A program made the position numbers and the translations under genes. From contig JAFKGD010000002.1 of NCBI GenBank assembly GCA_017307855.1, positions 700,984-764,983 on the forward strand: DNA of 64,000 nucleotides, given 5' to 3'. This stretch comes from Burkholderiales bacterium. GTDB taxonomy: Bacteria > Pseudomonadota > Gammaproteobacteria > Burkholderiales > Burkholderiaceae_C. Positions 25,376 through 34,077 of the stretch are shown here, piece after piece. The notes beneath the pieces are model-generated. The model saw nothing but the letters and a program-made list of their open reading frames with translations, was not told where the DNA came from and did no database searches. Positions within the stretch are counted from its first letter, which is position 1; each line of letters begins with the position of its first letter.

Positions 25376-25685
25376 CGCGTGCCCCCGCTTCGTGCGCTGG
25401 CGCACCGCTTGCGCCCATCCGATTGATCGATTTTGTTTGACCTCATAACGCAAATATAGCGTTTTCAATTCCATTTGTTTGTTATTAGCATTCTTTCCAC
25501 GGTGGGACAGAGAATCTTCCCATCGATATCACGCATCTTCTTCTTTGAAATTGCGTTCATTTTGTCGTGTTCAATCGATAAATAACGTTAATTTTCAATA
25601 TCGCCATGGCACAGGTCTTGCAATCACTGAACGGACCGCACTGAAAGCGGCACCTGCTTTCCCGTTCAACCCCCGAGATCTGTCC
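25376..25685. other. AT-rich divergent promoter region between lysR and the first Bug gene
   Basis: 310 bases, clearly richer in A/T than the rest of the window. It holds the LysR-box candidate at 25447-25463 and a second AACGTT core in ATAACGTTAAT near 25582-25592. No gene features; a reading frame extends across it upstream of the Bug start but lacks a signal peptide or family similarity. Confidence 0.6.
25447..25463. promoter_or_regulatory. Inverted repeat, probable LysR box
   Basis: AACGC-N7-GCGTT, perfect 5-base arms with an AT-only spacer (AAATATA), 72 bases upstream of the preferred lysR start and about 220 bases upstream of the Bug gene. Size and AT centre suit the recognition site of a LysR-type regulator that binds near its own promoter. 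Confidence 0.5.
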
Positions 25686-26669
25686 ATGACCCCTGACCAC
25701 CCCTCCTCCGCCCTGCGCCGCGTAGGCCTCTGGCGCATCGCCGCAGGCCTGCTCGCGGCCATCGCCCTGCAGGCCCATGCCGCCTTTCCCGAGCGGCCGA
25801 TCACCATCGTGGTGCCCTTCTCCGCCGGCGGCGGCACCGACCTGACCGCCCGCCTGCTGGCCCGCTCCATGGAAAAGCATGGCGGCCAGAGCGTGGTGGT
25901 GGTCAACCGCACCGGCGCGGGCGGCGAGATCGGCATGGCCTCGGTGGCCGCAGCGCCGGCCGACGGCTACACGCTGTCGATCATCAACACGCCCAACACG
26001 CTCACGATTCCGATCGAGCGCGCCGCCAAGTTCAGGCTGGAGAGCTTCGACCTGCTGGCGAATGTCGTGGACGATCCGGCCACGCTGTCGGTCAACAGCA
26101 CCAGCGGTATCCGCACGGTGCAGGACCTCGTCGCCGCCGCGAAGAAGTCGCCCGACACGCTGACCTACGGCACCGCCGGCATCGGCTCGGCAGGTCACAT
26201 CTCCATGCTGCTGCTGGAGAAGGCCGCCGGCATCAAGCTGCGCCACGTGCCGTTCAAGGGAACGTCCGACGTCGCCACCGCGCTGCTGGGCAACCACATC
26301 GACGTGGCCACGGCGAATCTGGGCGAGGCGCTGGCGTTCTCCAAGGGCAAGGACTGGCGCATCCTGGGCCAGATGGCACCGCGCCGCTCGCCCATGGCGC
26401 GTGACCTGCCGACCTTCGCCGAAGCCGGCTATGCACTGGAGAGCGGCTCGCTGCGCGGCATCGGCGCACCGCGCGGCCTGCCGCCGGCCACGGCCAGCGC
26501 CCTGCAGGCGCTGATCGACAAGGCCGTGAACGACCCCGAATTCCAGTCGGCCGCGCTCAAGGCCGAACAGGATGTGCGCTACCTGCGCGCGCCCGAATAC
26601 ACCGCCCTCATGACGGAGATGAAGAAGCGGTTCGAGTCCCTGTGGACCACCTCGCCATGGAGCCCATGA
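25686..26669 (+). CDS. Bug-family (TctC) periplasmic solute receptor
   Basis: 327 residues from MTPDHPSSALRRVG. Signal peptide to about residue 33 (QAHA-AFPERP). Family marks: FPERPITIVVPFSAGGGTDLTAR (split), VVVNRTGAGGEIG, AAPADGYTL, and the ligand loop GTAGIGSAGHISMLL. Bug proteins bind small carboxylates or amides and feed tripartite tricarboxylate transporters, but no TctA/TctB genes are near, so it is an orphan receptor. First gene of the operon to 32912, 62 bases ahead of a paralogue. Confidence 0.95.
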   Translation: MTPDHPSSALRRVGLWRIAAGLLAAIALQAHAAFPERPITIVVPFSAGGGTDLTARLLARSMEKHGGQSVVVVNRTGAGGEIGMASVAAAPADGYTLSIINTPNTLTIPIERAAKFRLESFDLLANVVDDPATLSVNSTSGIRTVQDLVAAAKKSPDTLTYGTAGIGSAGHISMLLLEKAAGIKLRHVPFKGTSDVATALLGNHIDVATANLGEALAFSKGKDWRILGQMAPRRSPMARDLPTFAEAGYALESGSLRGIGAPRGLPPATASALQALIDKAVNDPEFQSAALKAEQDVRYLRAPEYTALMTEMKKRFESLWTTSPWSP

Positions 26670-26731
26670 CGAGCGACCCCACCCGGCCGACCGAACGCTT
26701 GCGCCATCCCCCAACGAATTCATTTCCGATC

Positions 26732-27715
26732 ATGAAGAACTTCATCCGCTCCAACGTTTCCTTCTCCCGCCTGCCGCTGGCCATCGCCGCCGGCGCCCTG
26801 CTGGCTTCCACCGGCGCCCTGGCCGCCTGGCCCGACAAGCCGATCACCATGATCGTGCCCTTCAGCGCCGGCGCCGGCACCGACCTCACCGCGCGCACCG
26901 TGGCCACCTGCATGGAATCGCAGATCCCCGGCGCCGTGTTCGTGGTGCAGAACAAGCCCGGCGCCTCGGGCGACATCGGCCTGACGGCCATCGCCACGGC
27001 GCCGGCCGACGGCTACACCATCGGCATCGTCAACACGCCGGGCGTGGTGAGCATCCCGATCGAGCGCGCCACCAAGTGGAACCTCAAGAGCTTCGACTTC
27101 CTGGGCAACGTGGCCGAGGCGCCGGGCACCATCAGCGTGCACGCCGACTCGCCCGTGCAGACCATCCAGGACCTGGTGAAGGCCGCCCGCGCCAAGCCCG
27201 GCACCATCAGCGTGGGCACTCAGGGCGTGGGCTCGGCCGGCCACATCTCGATGCTGCTGCTGGAGCATTCGGCCGGCGTGCAGTTCTCGGCCATCCCGTT
27301 CCAGGGCGCCGCGCCTGCGCGCACCGCGCTGCTGGGCAAGGTGATCGACACCACCATGGCCAACGTGGATGAAGCCGTGGTATTCCGCACCGGCTCGCCC
27401 TGGCGCATCCTGGGCGTGATGAGCGATGCGCGCTCGCCCGTGGCGCCCGAGCTGCCCACCTTCAAGGAAGTGGGCTACGACATCCAGGCCGGCTCGATGC
27501 GCGGCTTCGCCGGCCCCAAGGGCATGCCGCCCGAAGCGACCGCGAAATTCTCCGCCGCCATCAAGGCCTGCACCGAAGACGCGACGTTCAAGGACCGCGC
27601 CGCCAAGAGCTTCCTGCCGATCCGCTACCTCGCGCCCACGGAGTACGTGCAGAGCCTGCAGAAGCTCGACGCCAGCCTGCGTGACCTGTGGAAGGTCAAG
27701 CCCTGGAACCAGTGA
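26732..27715 (+). CDS. Second Bug-family periplasmic solute receptor
   Basis: 327 residues from MKNFIRSNVSFS, exactly as long as the preceding receptor and similar throughout (PFSAGAGTDLTAR, QNKPGASGDIG, TQGVGSAGHISMLLLE), so a tandem duplication is likely. Signal peptide cleaved near LAA-WPDKP. The ligand loop differs (QFSAIPFQGAAPA against LRHVPFKGTSDV), pointing to a related but changed ligand. An upstream in-frame start at 26642 overlaps the first gene and is not used here. Confidence 0.95.
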   Translation: MKNFIRSNVSFSRLPLAIAAGALLASTGALAAWPDKPITMIVPFSAGAGTDLTARTVATCMESQIPGAVFVVQNKPGASGDIGLTAIATAPADGYTIGIVNTPGVVSIPIERATKWNLKSFDFLGNVAEAPGTISVHADSPVQTIQDLVKAARAKPGTISVGTQGVGSAGHISMLLLEHSAGVQFSAIPFQGAAPARTALLGKVIDTTMANVDEAVVFRTGSPWRILGVMSDARSPVAPELPTFKEVGYDIQAGSMRGFAGPKGMPPEATAKFSAAIKACTEDATFKDRAAKSFLPIRYLAPTEYVQSLQKLDASLRDLWKVKPWNQ

Positions 27716-27772
27716 TTTCCGTTTCCCGCAACCCGAGGACGCCTCGACTTTTCAAGAAGACATGACGAAGAC

Positions 27773-28555
27773 ATGAGAACCGACCATTCCACCTATTCCG
27801 ACCTGAAGGCCTACCTGGCGGCCGGCAACGACACCGTCCTCATCCCCGTCGGCGCCACCGAGCAGTACGGCGCCCACCTGGCCACCGGTGCCGAGCTGCG
27901 AATCTGCGAAATGATCGCCACCGAAGTCGCCGAGAAGGCGGGCGTGGCCTGCACGCCCATCGTGCCGGTGAACTACTCGGCGATGTTCCTCGACTACCCC
28001 GGCACGCTGTCGGTGTCGATGCCCACGCTGGAGGCCTACATCTTCGAGATGTGCGATGCGCTGGCCGGCCAGGGCTTCAGGCACTTCTTCTTCATCAACA
28101 TCCACGGCGGCTCCCTCGGCCCGCTGGAGAGCGTGTGCCGTTCGCTGCGCAGGAAGCACGGCGCCGTCGGCGGCCTGATCGACGTCTTCACCGTGATGCG
28201 CGACGTCAGCGGCGTGCAGTTCAGCACCAAGAACGCGCCCTCGGGCCATGCGTCCGAGATGGTGACCTCGGTGGCCCTGGCCAAGTGCCCCGAACTGGTG
28301 TTCATGGACCGCGCGCAGGCCACGCCGCAGCTGCGCGCCTTCACCGAGGGCGTGAAGACCGTCTCCAGCGGCAAGGTTAGCCTGGGCAAGTCGAGCTTCC
28401 AGGTGTTCTCCGACATCAGCGACTACGCGCCCATCGGCACGCAGGGCGACCCCACGGCCGCCACGGCCGAGCAGGGCCACCAGGTCTGGGACGCCACCGT
28501 GGCCTATATGACGGAAGCCACGCAGAAATTCAGCCAGATGTCGTTCACGGCCTGA
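27773..28555 (+). CDS. Creatininase-family protein with altered metal site
   Basis: 260 residues. Fold and motifs of the creatininase family (cyclic amide hydrolases, also MftE and FAPy deformylases): LIPVGATEQYGAHL (23-36), LDYPGTLSVS, FFFINIHGGSLGPLES and SGHASEMVTSVAL. Compared with creatininase itself, metal ligand His36 of the EQH motif is Tyr32 here, the Asp45 position is Glu41, and the usual NGHGGN reads NIHGGS. Glu30, His35 and the HASE glutamate remain. It probably opens a ring amide or formyl-type bond of the pathway substrate; actual activity is uncertain because of these changes. Confidence 0.85.
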   Translation: MRTDHSTYSDLKAYLAAGNDTVLIPVGATEQYGAHLATGAELRICEMIATEVAEKAGVACTPIVPVNYSAMFLDYPGTLSVSMPTLEAYIFEMCDALAGQGFRHFFFINIHGGSLGPLESVCRSLRRKHGAVGGLIDVFTVMRDVSGVQFSTKNAPSGHASEMVTSVALAKCPELVFMDRAQATPQLRAFTEGVKTVSSGKVSLGKSSFQVFSDISDYAPIGTQGDPTAATAEQGHQVWDATVAYMTEATQKFSQMSFTA

Positions 28556-28568
28556 AGGGTTTGCACGA

Positions 28569-29351
28569 ATGAAAAAGAACCCTCTCAAGGCCCTGTGGGC
28601 CGAGCGCAAGCCGGCCATCGGCACCTGGGCCACGATGGTGCACCACCCGCGCTTCATGAAGCTCATGGCCACCACGGGCATGGACTTCGTGATCCTCGAG
28701 ATGGAGCACAGCGACTTCACCATCGGCGAGATCGGCACCATGTGCCTGGTGGCGCGCGAGGCGGGCATCGTGCCCATCGTGCGCCCCGCCGGCCTGCAAC
28801 CGCACGACTACACGCGCCCGCTCGACGCCGGCGCCATGGGCCTGCTGCTGCCCAACATCGACACGGCCGAGCAGCTCGAAGCCATCCTCAAGGCCACCAA
28901 GTTCCATCCGCGTGGCAACCGCATCCTCAACTTCCGCGGCCCGCACACCGACTACCTGCGCCTCACGAAACCCGTGGAGCAGATCGCCGAGATGAACGAG
29001 CACACGCTGACCATCGCGATGATGGAAACGCAGAAGGGCCTCGACAACCTCGACGCGATCTGCCAGGTGCAGGGCCTGGACGCCATCATGATCGGCCCGG
29101 ACGACCTGTCGCAGGACCTGGGCATTCCGGGCGAGATGCAGCACCCGCGCATGAAGGAAGCCACCGAGCACGTCATCGCCACCTGCGACAGGCACGACAT
29201 CCCGTGGGGCTTCAGCGCGCAGAACACGGCCGATGGCGCCAAGTGGATCGAGCGCGGCATCCGCTGGATGCCCTTCTCCAACGACGTCAACGCCCTCTTC
29301 AACACCTTCAGCACCGCCGCCAGCGAACTCAAGAAGTCCGCCGGCCGCTGA
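28569..29351 (+). CDS. HpcH/HpaI-family class II aldolase
   Basis: 260 residues from MKKNPLKALWAERKP. Metal-dependent aldolase (4-hydroxy-2-oxo-heptanedioate / 2-keto-3-deoxy-glucarate type) releasing pyruvate. Visible residues: catalytic His in LEMEHSDF, Arg in VRPAG, metal-ligand Glu in MMETQKG and Asp in IGPDDLSQDLG. Sits in the middle of the catabolic operon, so it likely cleaves the carbon chain left after amide opening. Spacing to neighbours is 13 and 31 bases. Confidence 0.93.
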   Translation: MKKNPLKALWAERKPAIGTWATMVHHPRFMKLMATTGMDFVILEMEHSDFTIGEIGTMCLVAREAGIVPIVRPAGLQPHDYTRPLDAGAMGLLLPNIDTAEQLEAILKATKFHPRGNRILNFRGPHTDYLRLTKPVEQIAEMNEHTLTIAMMETQKGLDNLDAICQVQGLDAIMIGPDDLSQDLGIPGEMQHPRMKEATEHVIATCDRHDIPWGFSAQNTADGAKWIERGIRWMPFSNDVNALFNTFSTAASELKKSAGR

Positions 29352-29382
29352 ACCCGTCCCCGCTTCCCAAGGAGATACCGCC

Positions 29383-30186
29383 ATGAAAACCACCGCGATG
29401 TACAGCCCCTACGGCTGGAAGGCCAAGATCGGCCTGATCGTTCCTTCCACCAACACCGTCAACGAGCCCGAGTTCTGGCGCCTCGCGCCCGAGGGCGTGA
29501 CCATCCACAGCGGCCGCGCGCTGCTCCTGGGCAAGGCGACGGAAGAGTCGTACTTCAAGATGGCCGAGGCCGTGAACGGCGCGGCCGAGGAACTGGCCAC
29601 CGCCGAGGTCGACGTGGTGGCCTACGGCTGCACGTCGGGCTCGATCATCGTGCCGCTGCCCGAGCTCATCAAGAACATGGCCGAGCGCACCGGCTGCCCG
29701 GCCATCGCCACCGCAGGCGCCGTGGTCGCCGCCCTGCGCGCACTGAACGTGAAGAAGGTGGCCGTGGGCACGCCCTACGTCGACTTCGTCAACGAGAGCG
29801 AGAAGAAATTCCTCGAGGACTACGGCTTCGAAGTCACCTCGATGCAGGGCCTGGACCTGGGCCACACGCAGGAAGAGCGCCGGGGCATCGGCCGCGTGCC
29901 GCCCGAAGTGGTGTTCCGCCTGGCGCGTGCGATCGACCGGCCCGATGCCGATGCCATCTTCATCTCGTGCACCAACCTGGCCACGCTCGACGTCATCGCC
30001 GACATCGAGGCCGAGCTGGGCAAGCCGGTGGTCACCAGCAACCAGTCCTGCTTCTGGGCCTGCCTGCGCCTGCTGAAGATCCGCACCGCCATCCCGGGCT
30101 ACGGCCGCCTGCTCGAGGAGTGCCTGGATCCGATCGACGAGAGCAGCTACGCGATGAAGCCGCCCAAGCTCGTCAAAGCCGCATGA
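29383..30186 (+). CDS. Maleate isomerase / arylmalonate decarboxylase-like protein (Asp/Glu racemase superfamily)
   Basis: 267 residues from MKTTAMYSPYGWKAKIG, preceded by AAGGAG. Features: IVPSTNTVNEPEFW near the N-terminus (substrate-binding Asn), YGCTSGS with the first active-site Cys and FISCTNLAT with the second, as in maleate cis-trans isomerases and arylmalonate decarboxylases. It would isomerise a C4 cis-diacid or a malonate-like intermediate. The stop overlaps the next start as ATGA. Confidence 0.9.
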   Translation: MKTTAMYSPYGWKAKIGLIVPSTNTVNEPEFWRLAPEGVTIHSGRALLLGKATEESYFKMAEAVNGAAEELATAEVDVVAYGCTSGSIIVPLPELIKNMAERTGCPAIATAGAVVAALRALNVKKVAVGTPYVDFVNESEKKFLEDYGFEVTSMQGLDLGHTQEERRGIGRVPPEVVFRLARAIDRPDADAIFISCTNLATLDVIADIEAELGKPVVTSNQSCFWACLRLLKIRTAIPGYGRLLEECLDPIDESSYAMKPPKLVKAA

Positions 30187-31472
30187 GCGGCACCGGCGGC
30201 GGCCTGCGCGTGAACAGCCCGGCGCCCGACCTCGCGCTGGCCGCGCGGCTGTTCGATCAGTTGCGCCAGGACAGCTTCGATGGCACGGGCGTCACGCGCG
30301 ATGCCTATGGCCCCGGCGAGCAGCGCGCGCACGACTTGATGGCGCGCGTCGCGCGCGAACTGGGACTGGAGATTGCTCACGACGGTGCGCGCAATCTCTA
30401 CCTCACCTGCCCGGGCCGCGACCGCACGCTGCCGGCGGCCCTCACCGGCTCGCACCTGGACTCGGTGCCCGCGGGCGGCAACTACGACGGCGCGGCCGGC
30501 GTGGTGGCCGGCCTGGCGGCCATCGCGGGCTGGCGCGCGGCGGGCTTCGTGCCGCCGGCCGACGTGACCGTGATGGCCGTGCGGGCCGAAGAAAGCACCT
30601 GGTTCCCGTATTCCTACCTGGGCAGCAAGGCCGCCTTCGGCAAGGTTTCGCGCGAAGTGCTCGACCTGCCGCGCGCCGACACCGGCCGTACGCTGGCACA
30701 GCACCTCGCCGACTGCGGCGGCGACCCTGCCGCCTTCGGGCCGGCATACGTCGATGCGCGCCGCATCTCGCGCTTCGTCGAGCTGCACATCGAGCAGGGC
30801 CCGGTGCTGGTCGACGCCGGCATCCCGGTCGGCGTGGTCACCGGCATCCGCGGCAGCCTGCGCTACCGCGATGCGAAGGTGCTGGGCACCTATGCGCATT
30901 CAGGCGCCGCGCCGCGCGCCAACCGCCACGACGCGGTGCGCGCCGCCGCGCTGCTGGTGGCCGCCATCGACGGCGACTGGGAGCGCATGGAGGCCGAAGG
31001 CGAAGACCTCGTCGTCACCTTCGGCAAGTTCTTCACCGACCCGGCGCAGCATGCGTTCAGCAAGGTGGCCGGGGAAGTCGGGCTCTGCCTGGATGCGCGC
31101 AGCCTCTCCACCGCCACGCTGGAGCGCTTCGACGCGCTGTTCGCGCAACGCGCGGCCGAGACAGGCGAGCGCGCGCGCGTGCGGTTCGAACTGGGCGCGC
31201 GCACCGGCTCCGAGCCGGCCGTCATGGACGCCGGCCTGCAGCAACTGCTGTGCGACGCCGCACGCGCACGCGGCATCGCGCACCGGGTGATGGCCAGTGG
31301 CGCCGGCCACGACGCCGCCGTGTTCGCCCAGATGGGCGTGCCCACCGCGATGGTGTTCGTGCGCAACGACCTCGGATCGCACAACCCGGACGAGAAGATG
31401 GACCTCGCCGACTTCGCCCCCGCCTGCCAGTTGCTGGCCGATGCGCTCGCCGCGCCACCGGCGCTGGCCTGA
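30183..31472 (+). CDS. M20-family amidohydrolase (N-carbamoyl amino acid / allantoate hydrolase type)
   Basis: 429 residues starting MSGTGGGLRVNSPAP, coupled by ATGA to the previous gene. Binuclear metal hydrolase of the HyuC/AllC group: metal ligands His91 (GSHLDS), Asp102 (NYDGAAG), Glu136/137 (RAEES), His202 (VELHIEQGP) and the C-terminal SGAGHDAA His. Likely splits an N-carbamoyl or ureido group into ammonia, CO2 and an amino acid. A conserved Glu-Gly in the usual EEGSRF reads EESTWF, hinting at a different substrate. Confidence 0.93.
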   Translation: MSGTGGGLRVNSPAPDLALAARLFDQLRQDSFDGTGVTRDAYGPGEQRAHDLMARVARELGLEIAHDGARNLYLTCPGRDRTLPAALTGSHLDSVPAGGNYDGAAGVVAGLAAIAGWRAAGFVPPADVTVMAVRAEESTWFPYSYLGSKAAFGKVSREVLDLPRADTGRTLAQHLADCGGDPAAFGPAYVDARRISRFVELHIEQGPVLVDAGIPVGVVTGIRGSLRYRDAKVLGTYAHSGAAPRANRHDAVRAAALLVAAIDGDWERMEAEGEDLVVTFGKFFTDPAQHAFSKVAGEVGLCLDARSLSTATLERFDALFAQRAAETGERARVRFELGARTGSEPAVMDAGLQQLLCDAARARGIAHRVMASGAGHDAAVFAQMGVPTAMVFVRNDLGSHNPDEKMDLADFAPACQLLADALAAPPALA

Positions 31473-31502
31473 CACCCTCTCACCCTTCTTTCTTCTGCCT
31501 TC

Positions 31503-32477
31503 ATGCCTACCTGTCTCGTCGTCCAGCCCATCCACTCCATCGGCATCGACATGCTCGAAGCCGCCGGCATCGCCGTGCGCCGCTCCAGCAGCGCCGACAT
31601 GGCCGTCGTCGCCCGCGAGATCGCTGGCTGCGAGGCGGTGATCACGCGCAACGCCGGCCTCTCCACCACCGCGGTCGAGGCCGCAACGCATCTCAGGCTG
31701 ATCGCCAACCACGGCATCGGCACCAACAAGATCGACGTGGCGCGCGCCCATGCGCTCGGCATCCCGATCAGCTTCACGCCCTCGGCCAACGCCCGCTCGG
31801 TGGCCGAGCACGCCATCATGCTCATGCTGGCCGTCGGCAAGCGCCTGGTGGCCAGCGACAACGCCGTGCGCACGGGCGACTGGGATTACCGCTACCAGCC
31901 CGGCCTGCAGCAACTCGCGGGCAAGACGCTGGCCATCTCGGGCTGGGGCACCATCGGGCGACTGACGGCGGCGATGGCCGCCAACGGCTTCGGCATGAAA
32001 GTGGTGGTGCACTCGCCTTCGGCGGACCCGGCCTCGATCGCTGCCGCGGGCGCCGAACAGGTCGCGACGTTCGACGCGCTGCTGGCCCGCGCCGACGTGC
32101 TGTCGCTGCACCGCCCGTCGCGCCCCGATACGCGGCACATGCTCAATGCCGGGACCCTCGCCAGGCTCAAGCCGACCGCCATCGTGGTCAACACGGCCCG
32201 CGCCGACCTGATCGACACCGACGCCCTGATGGCCGCGCTGGGCGCCGGCGCATTGGCCGGCGCCGGCCTCGACGTGTTCGACCAGGAGCCCGTGCCCGCC
32301 GGTCATCCGCTGCGCGAACTCACCAACGTGGTGCTCACGCCGCACACGGCCGGCAGCACCGACGAGGCGCTGGCCGAGACCGCCAGCCAGTGCGCGCGGC
32401 ACATCATCGACGCCCTCGCCGGTCGCGCGCCCGAACACCTGGTCGACCGCGCCGTGTGGGCACGGCGCCGTGCATGA
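31503..32477 (+). CDS. D-isomer-specific 2-hydroxyacid dehydrogenase
   Basis: 324 residues. NAD-dependent reduction of a 2-keto acid. NAD loop GWGTIG (147-152), catalytic Arg233 (NTARADL), Glu262 (FDQEP) and His281 (TPHTAGS) are all present. N-terminal NHGIGTNKIDV carries the substrate loop. Position after the amidohydrolase suggests it acts on the 2-keto acid formed downstream of the aldolase. Confidence 0.93.
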   Translation: MPTCLVVQPIHSIGIDMLEAAGIAVRRSSSADMAVVAREIAGCEAVITRNAGLSTTAVEAATHLRLIANHGIGTNKIDVARAHALGIPISFTPSANARSVAEHAIMLMLAVGKRLVASDNAVRTGDWDYRYQPGLQQLAGKTLAISGWGTIGRLTAAMAANGFGMKVVVHSPSADPASIAAAGAEQVATFDALLARADVLSLHRPSRPDTRHMLNAGTLARLKPTAIVVNTARADLIDTDALMAALGAGALAGAGLDVFDQEPVPAGHPLRELTNVVLTPHTAGSTDEALAETASQCARHIIDALAGRAPEHLVDRAVWARRRA

Positions 32478-32498
32478 GAGCCCCGACCGGAGAGACGC

Positions 32499-32912
32499 AT
32501 GAGACCGCTGTTCCACTTCGCCTTCAATGTCACCGACCTCGACGAGGCGCGCCGCTTCTACGGCGGCGTGCTGGGCTGCGCCGAAGGCCGCAGCACCGAC
32601 ACCTGGGTCGACTTCGATTTCTTCACGCACCAGATCTCGCTGCACCTGGGCCCGCTGCTCAAGACCGAGCGCACCGGCCGCGTGGGCGACAAGCTCGTGC
32701 CGATGCCCCACTTCGGCCTGGTGCTGGGGCTCGATGACTGGCAGGCGATGGCCGGGCGCCTGAAGGCCGCGAAGACCGACTTCGTGCTGGAGCCGCAGGT
32801 GCGCTTCGAGGGCCAGCCGGGCGAGCAATGGACGATGTTCTTCCTCGACCCCTTCGGCAACCCGATCGAGATCAAGGGCTTCCGTTCGGAAGCGGCGATC
32901 TACGCGACCTGA
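32499..32912 (+). CDS. VOC-superfamily protein
   Basis: 137 residues: MRPLFHFAFNVTDLDEARRFY. Two beta-alpha-beta-beta-beta units of the vicinal-oxygen-chelate fold; metal-ligand candidates His6, His45-region (HQISLHL), His71 (MPHFG) and the terminal Glu (NPIEIKGF). Could be a glyoxalase-like isomerase or an extradiol-type step. The IEIKGF end is common in uncharacterised VOC proteins. Last gene of the operon. Confidence 0.85.
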   Translation: MRPLFHFAFNVTDLDEARRFYGGVLGCAEGRSTDTWVDFDFFTHQISLHLGPLLKTERTGRVGDKLVPMPHFGLVLGLDDWQAMAGRLKAAKTDFVLEPQVRFEGQPGEQWTMFFLDPFGNPIEIKGFRSEAAIYAT

Positions 32913-32985
32913 CGCCGGGCCAGGCGGGCGGCACGCAGCGACGAGTCCGGCGTGAAGCGCGGCGGCGTGGTGAACCCGCCGAGGC

Positions 32986-33951
32986 TCAGGGCTTGAACCA
33001 GCCCAGCAGCGCCAAGGTCAGCGTCACGGTCAGCAGTGCCACGGCCGTGGAGACGCCCACCGCCGCGATCACCAGCGGTTCGGCCACACGGTAGCGCTGG
33101 GAGAAAAGGAACACGTTGGCGCCCATGGGCATGGCCGCCGCCAGCGTCATCACCGCCAGCGGCAGGCCGCGCAGGCCCAGCAGCCAGCCCGCGCCGAACA
33201 TGAGCACCGGATGCACCAGCAGCTTGAGCAAGGCCAGGCGGGTGGCCGCCAGTGCCTGTTCGCCCACCCGCGTGTGCGCCAGCGTCACGCCCACCATCAC
33301 CAGCGCCACGGGCGGGAAGGCCGCGCCCATGAGCTCGAGCGAGCGATCCACCGGCGCCGGGATGGTCCAGCCGGTCTGCGCATAGAGCAGGCCCAGGATG
33401 ATCGGCATCGGAATCGGGTGGATGAGCGCATTGCGCACGGCCATGAGTACCGTTCGCGGCACACCTCGCCCGGCCGCAGGCGATGGGCCGCCGTCGGCGG
33501 GCTTCTCGCGCAGCACCGCGAGTTCAAGCGCGATGGTGACCACAGTCAGCAATACCAGCGAATGCAGGGACACCAGCGTGACCATCAGCACCAGGCCGGC
33601 CTCGCCATAGACCAGGCGGGCGATCGGCAGGCCCAGCATGGCCGAGTTGCTGAAGATGGCCGCCAGCCCCAGCACCGCGCCCTCGCGCGTCCAGCCGCGC
33701 ACCGCGATCACGCCGAAGAACAGCACGAAGCAGACGCCGAAATAGATGGCGATCGGCCGCAGTTCGAGCTCGCCCAGGTGCACGCGGCTCATCGCGCGGA
33801 ACAGCATGGCCGGCATCAGCACCAGGAACACGAGGTTGGTCAGATCGCGCGTGGAGCCGGCGCCGATGAGACGCAGGCGCGCCGCGAGCCAGCCGGCGGA
33901 AACCATGAGGATCACCGGCGCGAGGGCATTGAAGACGGGATGTTCGGGCAC
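32986..33951 (-). CDS. AEC-family auxin/malate carrier
   Basis: 321 residues with ten predicted membrane spans, opening MPEHPVFNALAPVILMVSAGWLAARL (split). The AEC family exports or imports carboxylates such as malate and malonate. Conserved helix breaks NLVFLVLMPAMLFRA and FSNSAMLGLP are present. It is convergent with the catabolic operon ending at 32912, so it may or may not serve it. Confidence 0.93.
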   Translation of the reverse strand: MPEHPVFNALAPVILMVSAGWLAARLRLIGAGSTRDLTNLVFLVLMPAMLFRAMSRVHLGELELRPIAIYFGVCFVLFFGVIAVRGWTREGAVLGLAAIFSNSAMLGLPIARLVYGEAGLVLMVTLVSLHSLVLLTVVTIALELAVLREKPADGGPSPAAGRGVPRTVLMAVRNALIHPIPMPIILGLLYAQTGWTIPAPVDRSLELMGAAFPPVALVMVGVTLAHTRVGEQALAATRLALLKLLVHPVLMFGAGWLLGLRGLPLAVMTLAAAMPMGANVFLFSQRYRVAEPLVIAAVGVSTAVALLTVTLTLALLGWFKP

Positions 33952-34077
33952 GAGGCGGCGCGGCGGGCGCGTGGAAACAAAGCGGCGCGCCAGTGTAAGA
34001 CCAGCCGTCGTGCGGCCGCCGGACGGGCGGCTGACGCCCGCCGCTCACGCAGCGGGCGTGCGCAGAAGCGCCCCGGA

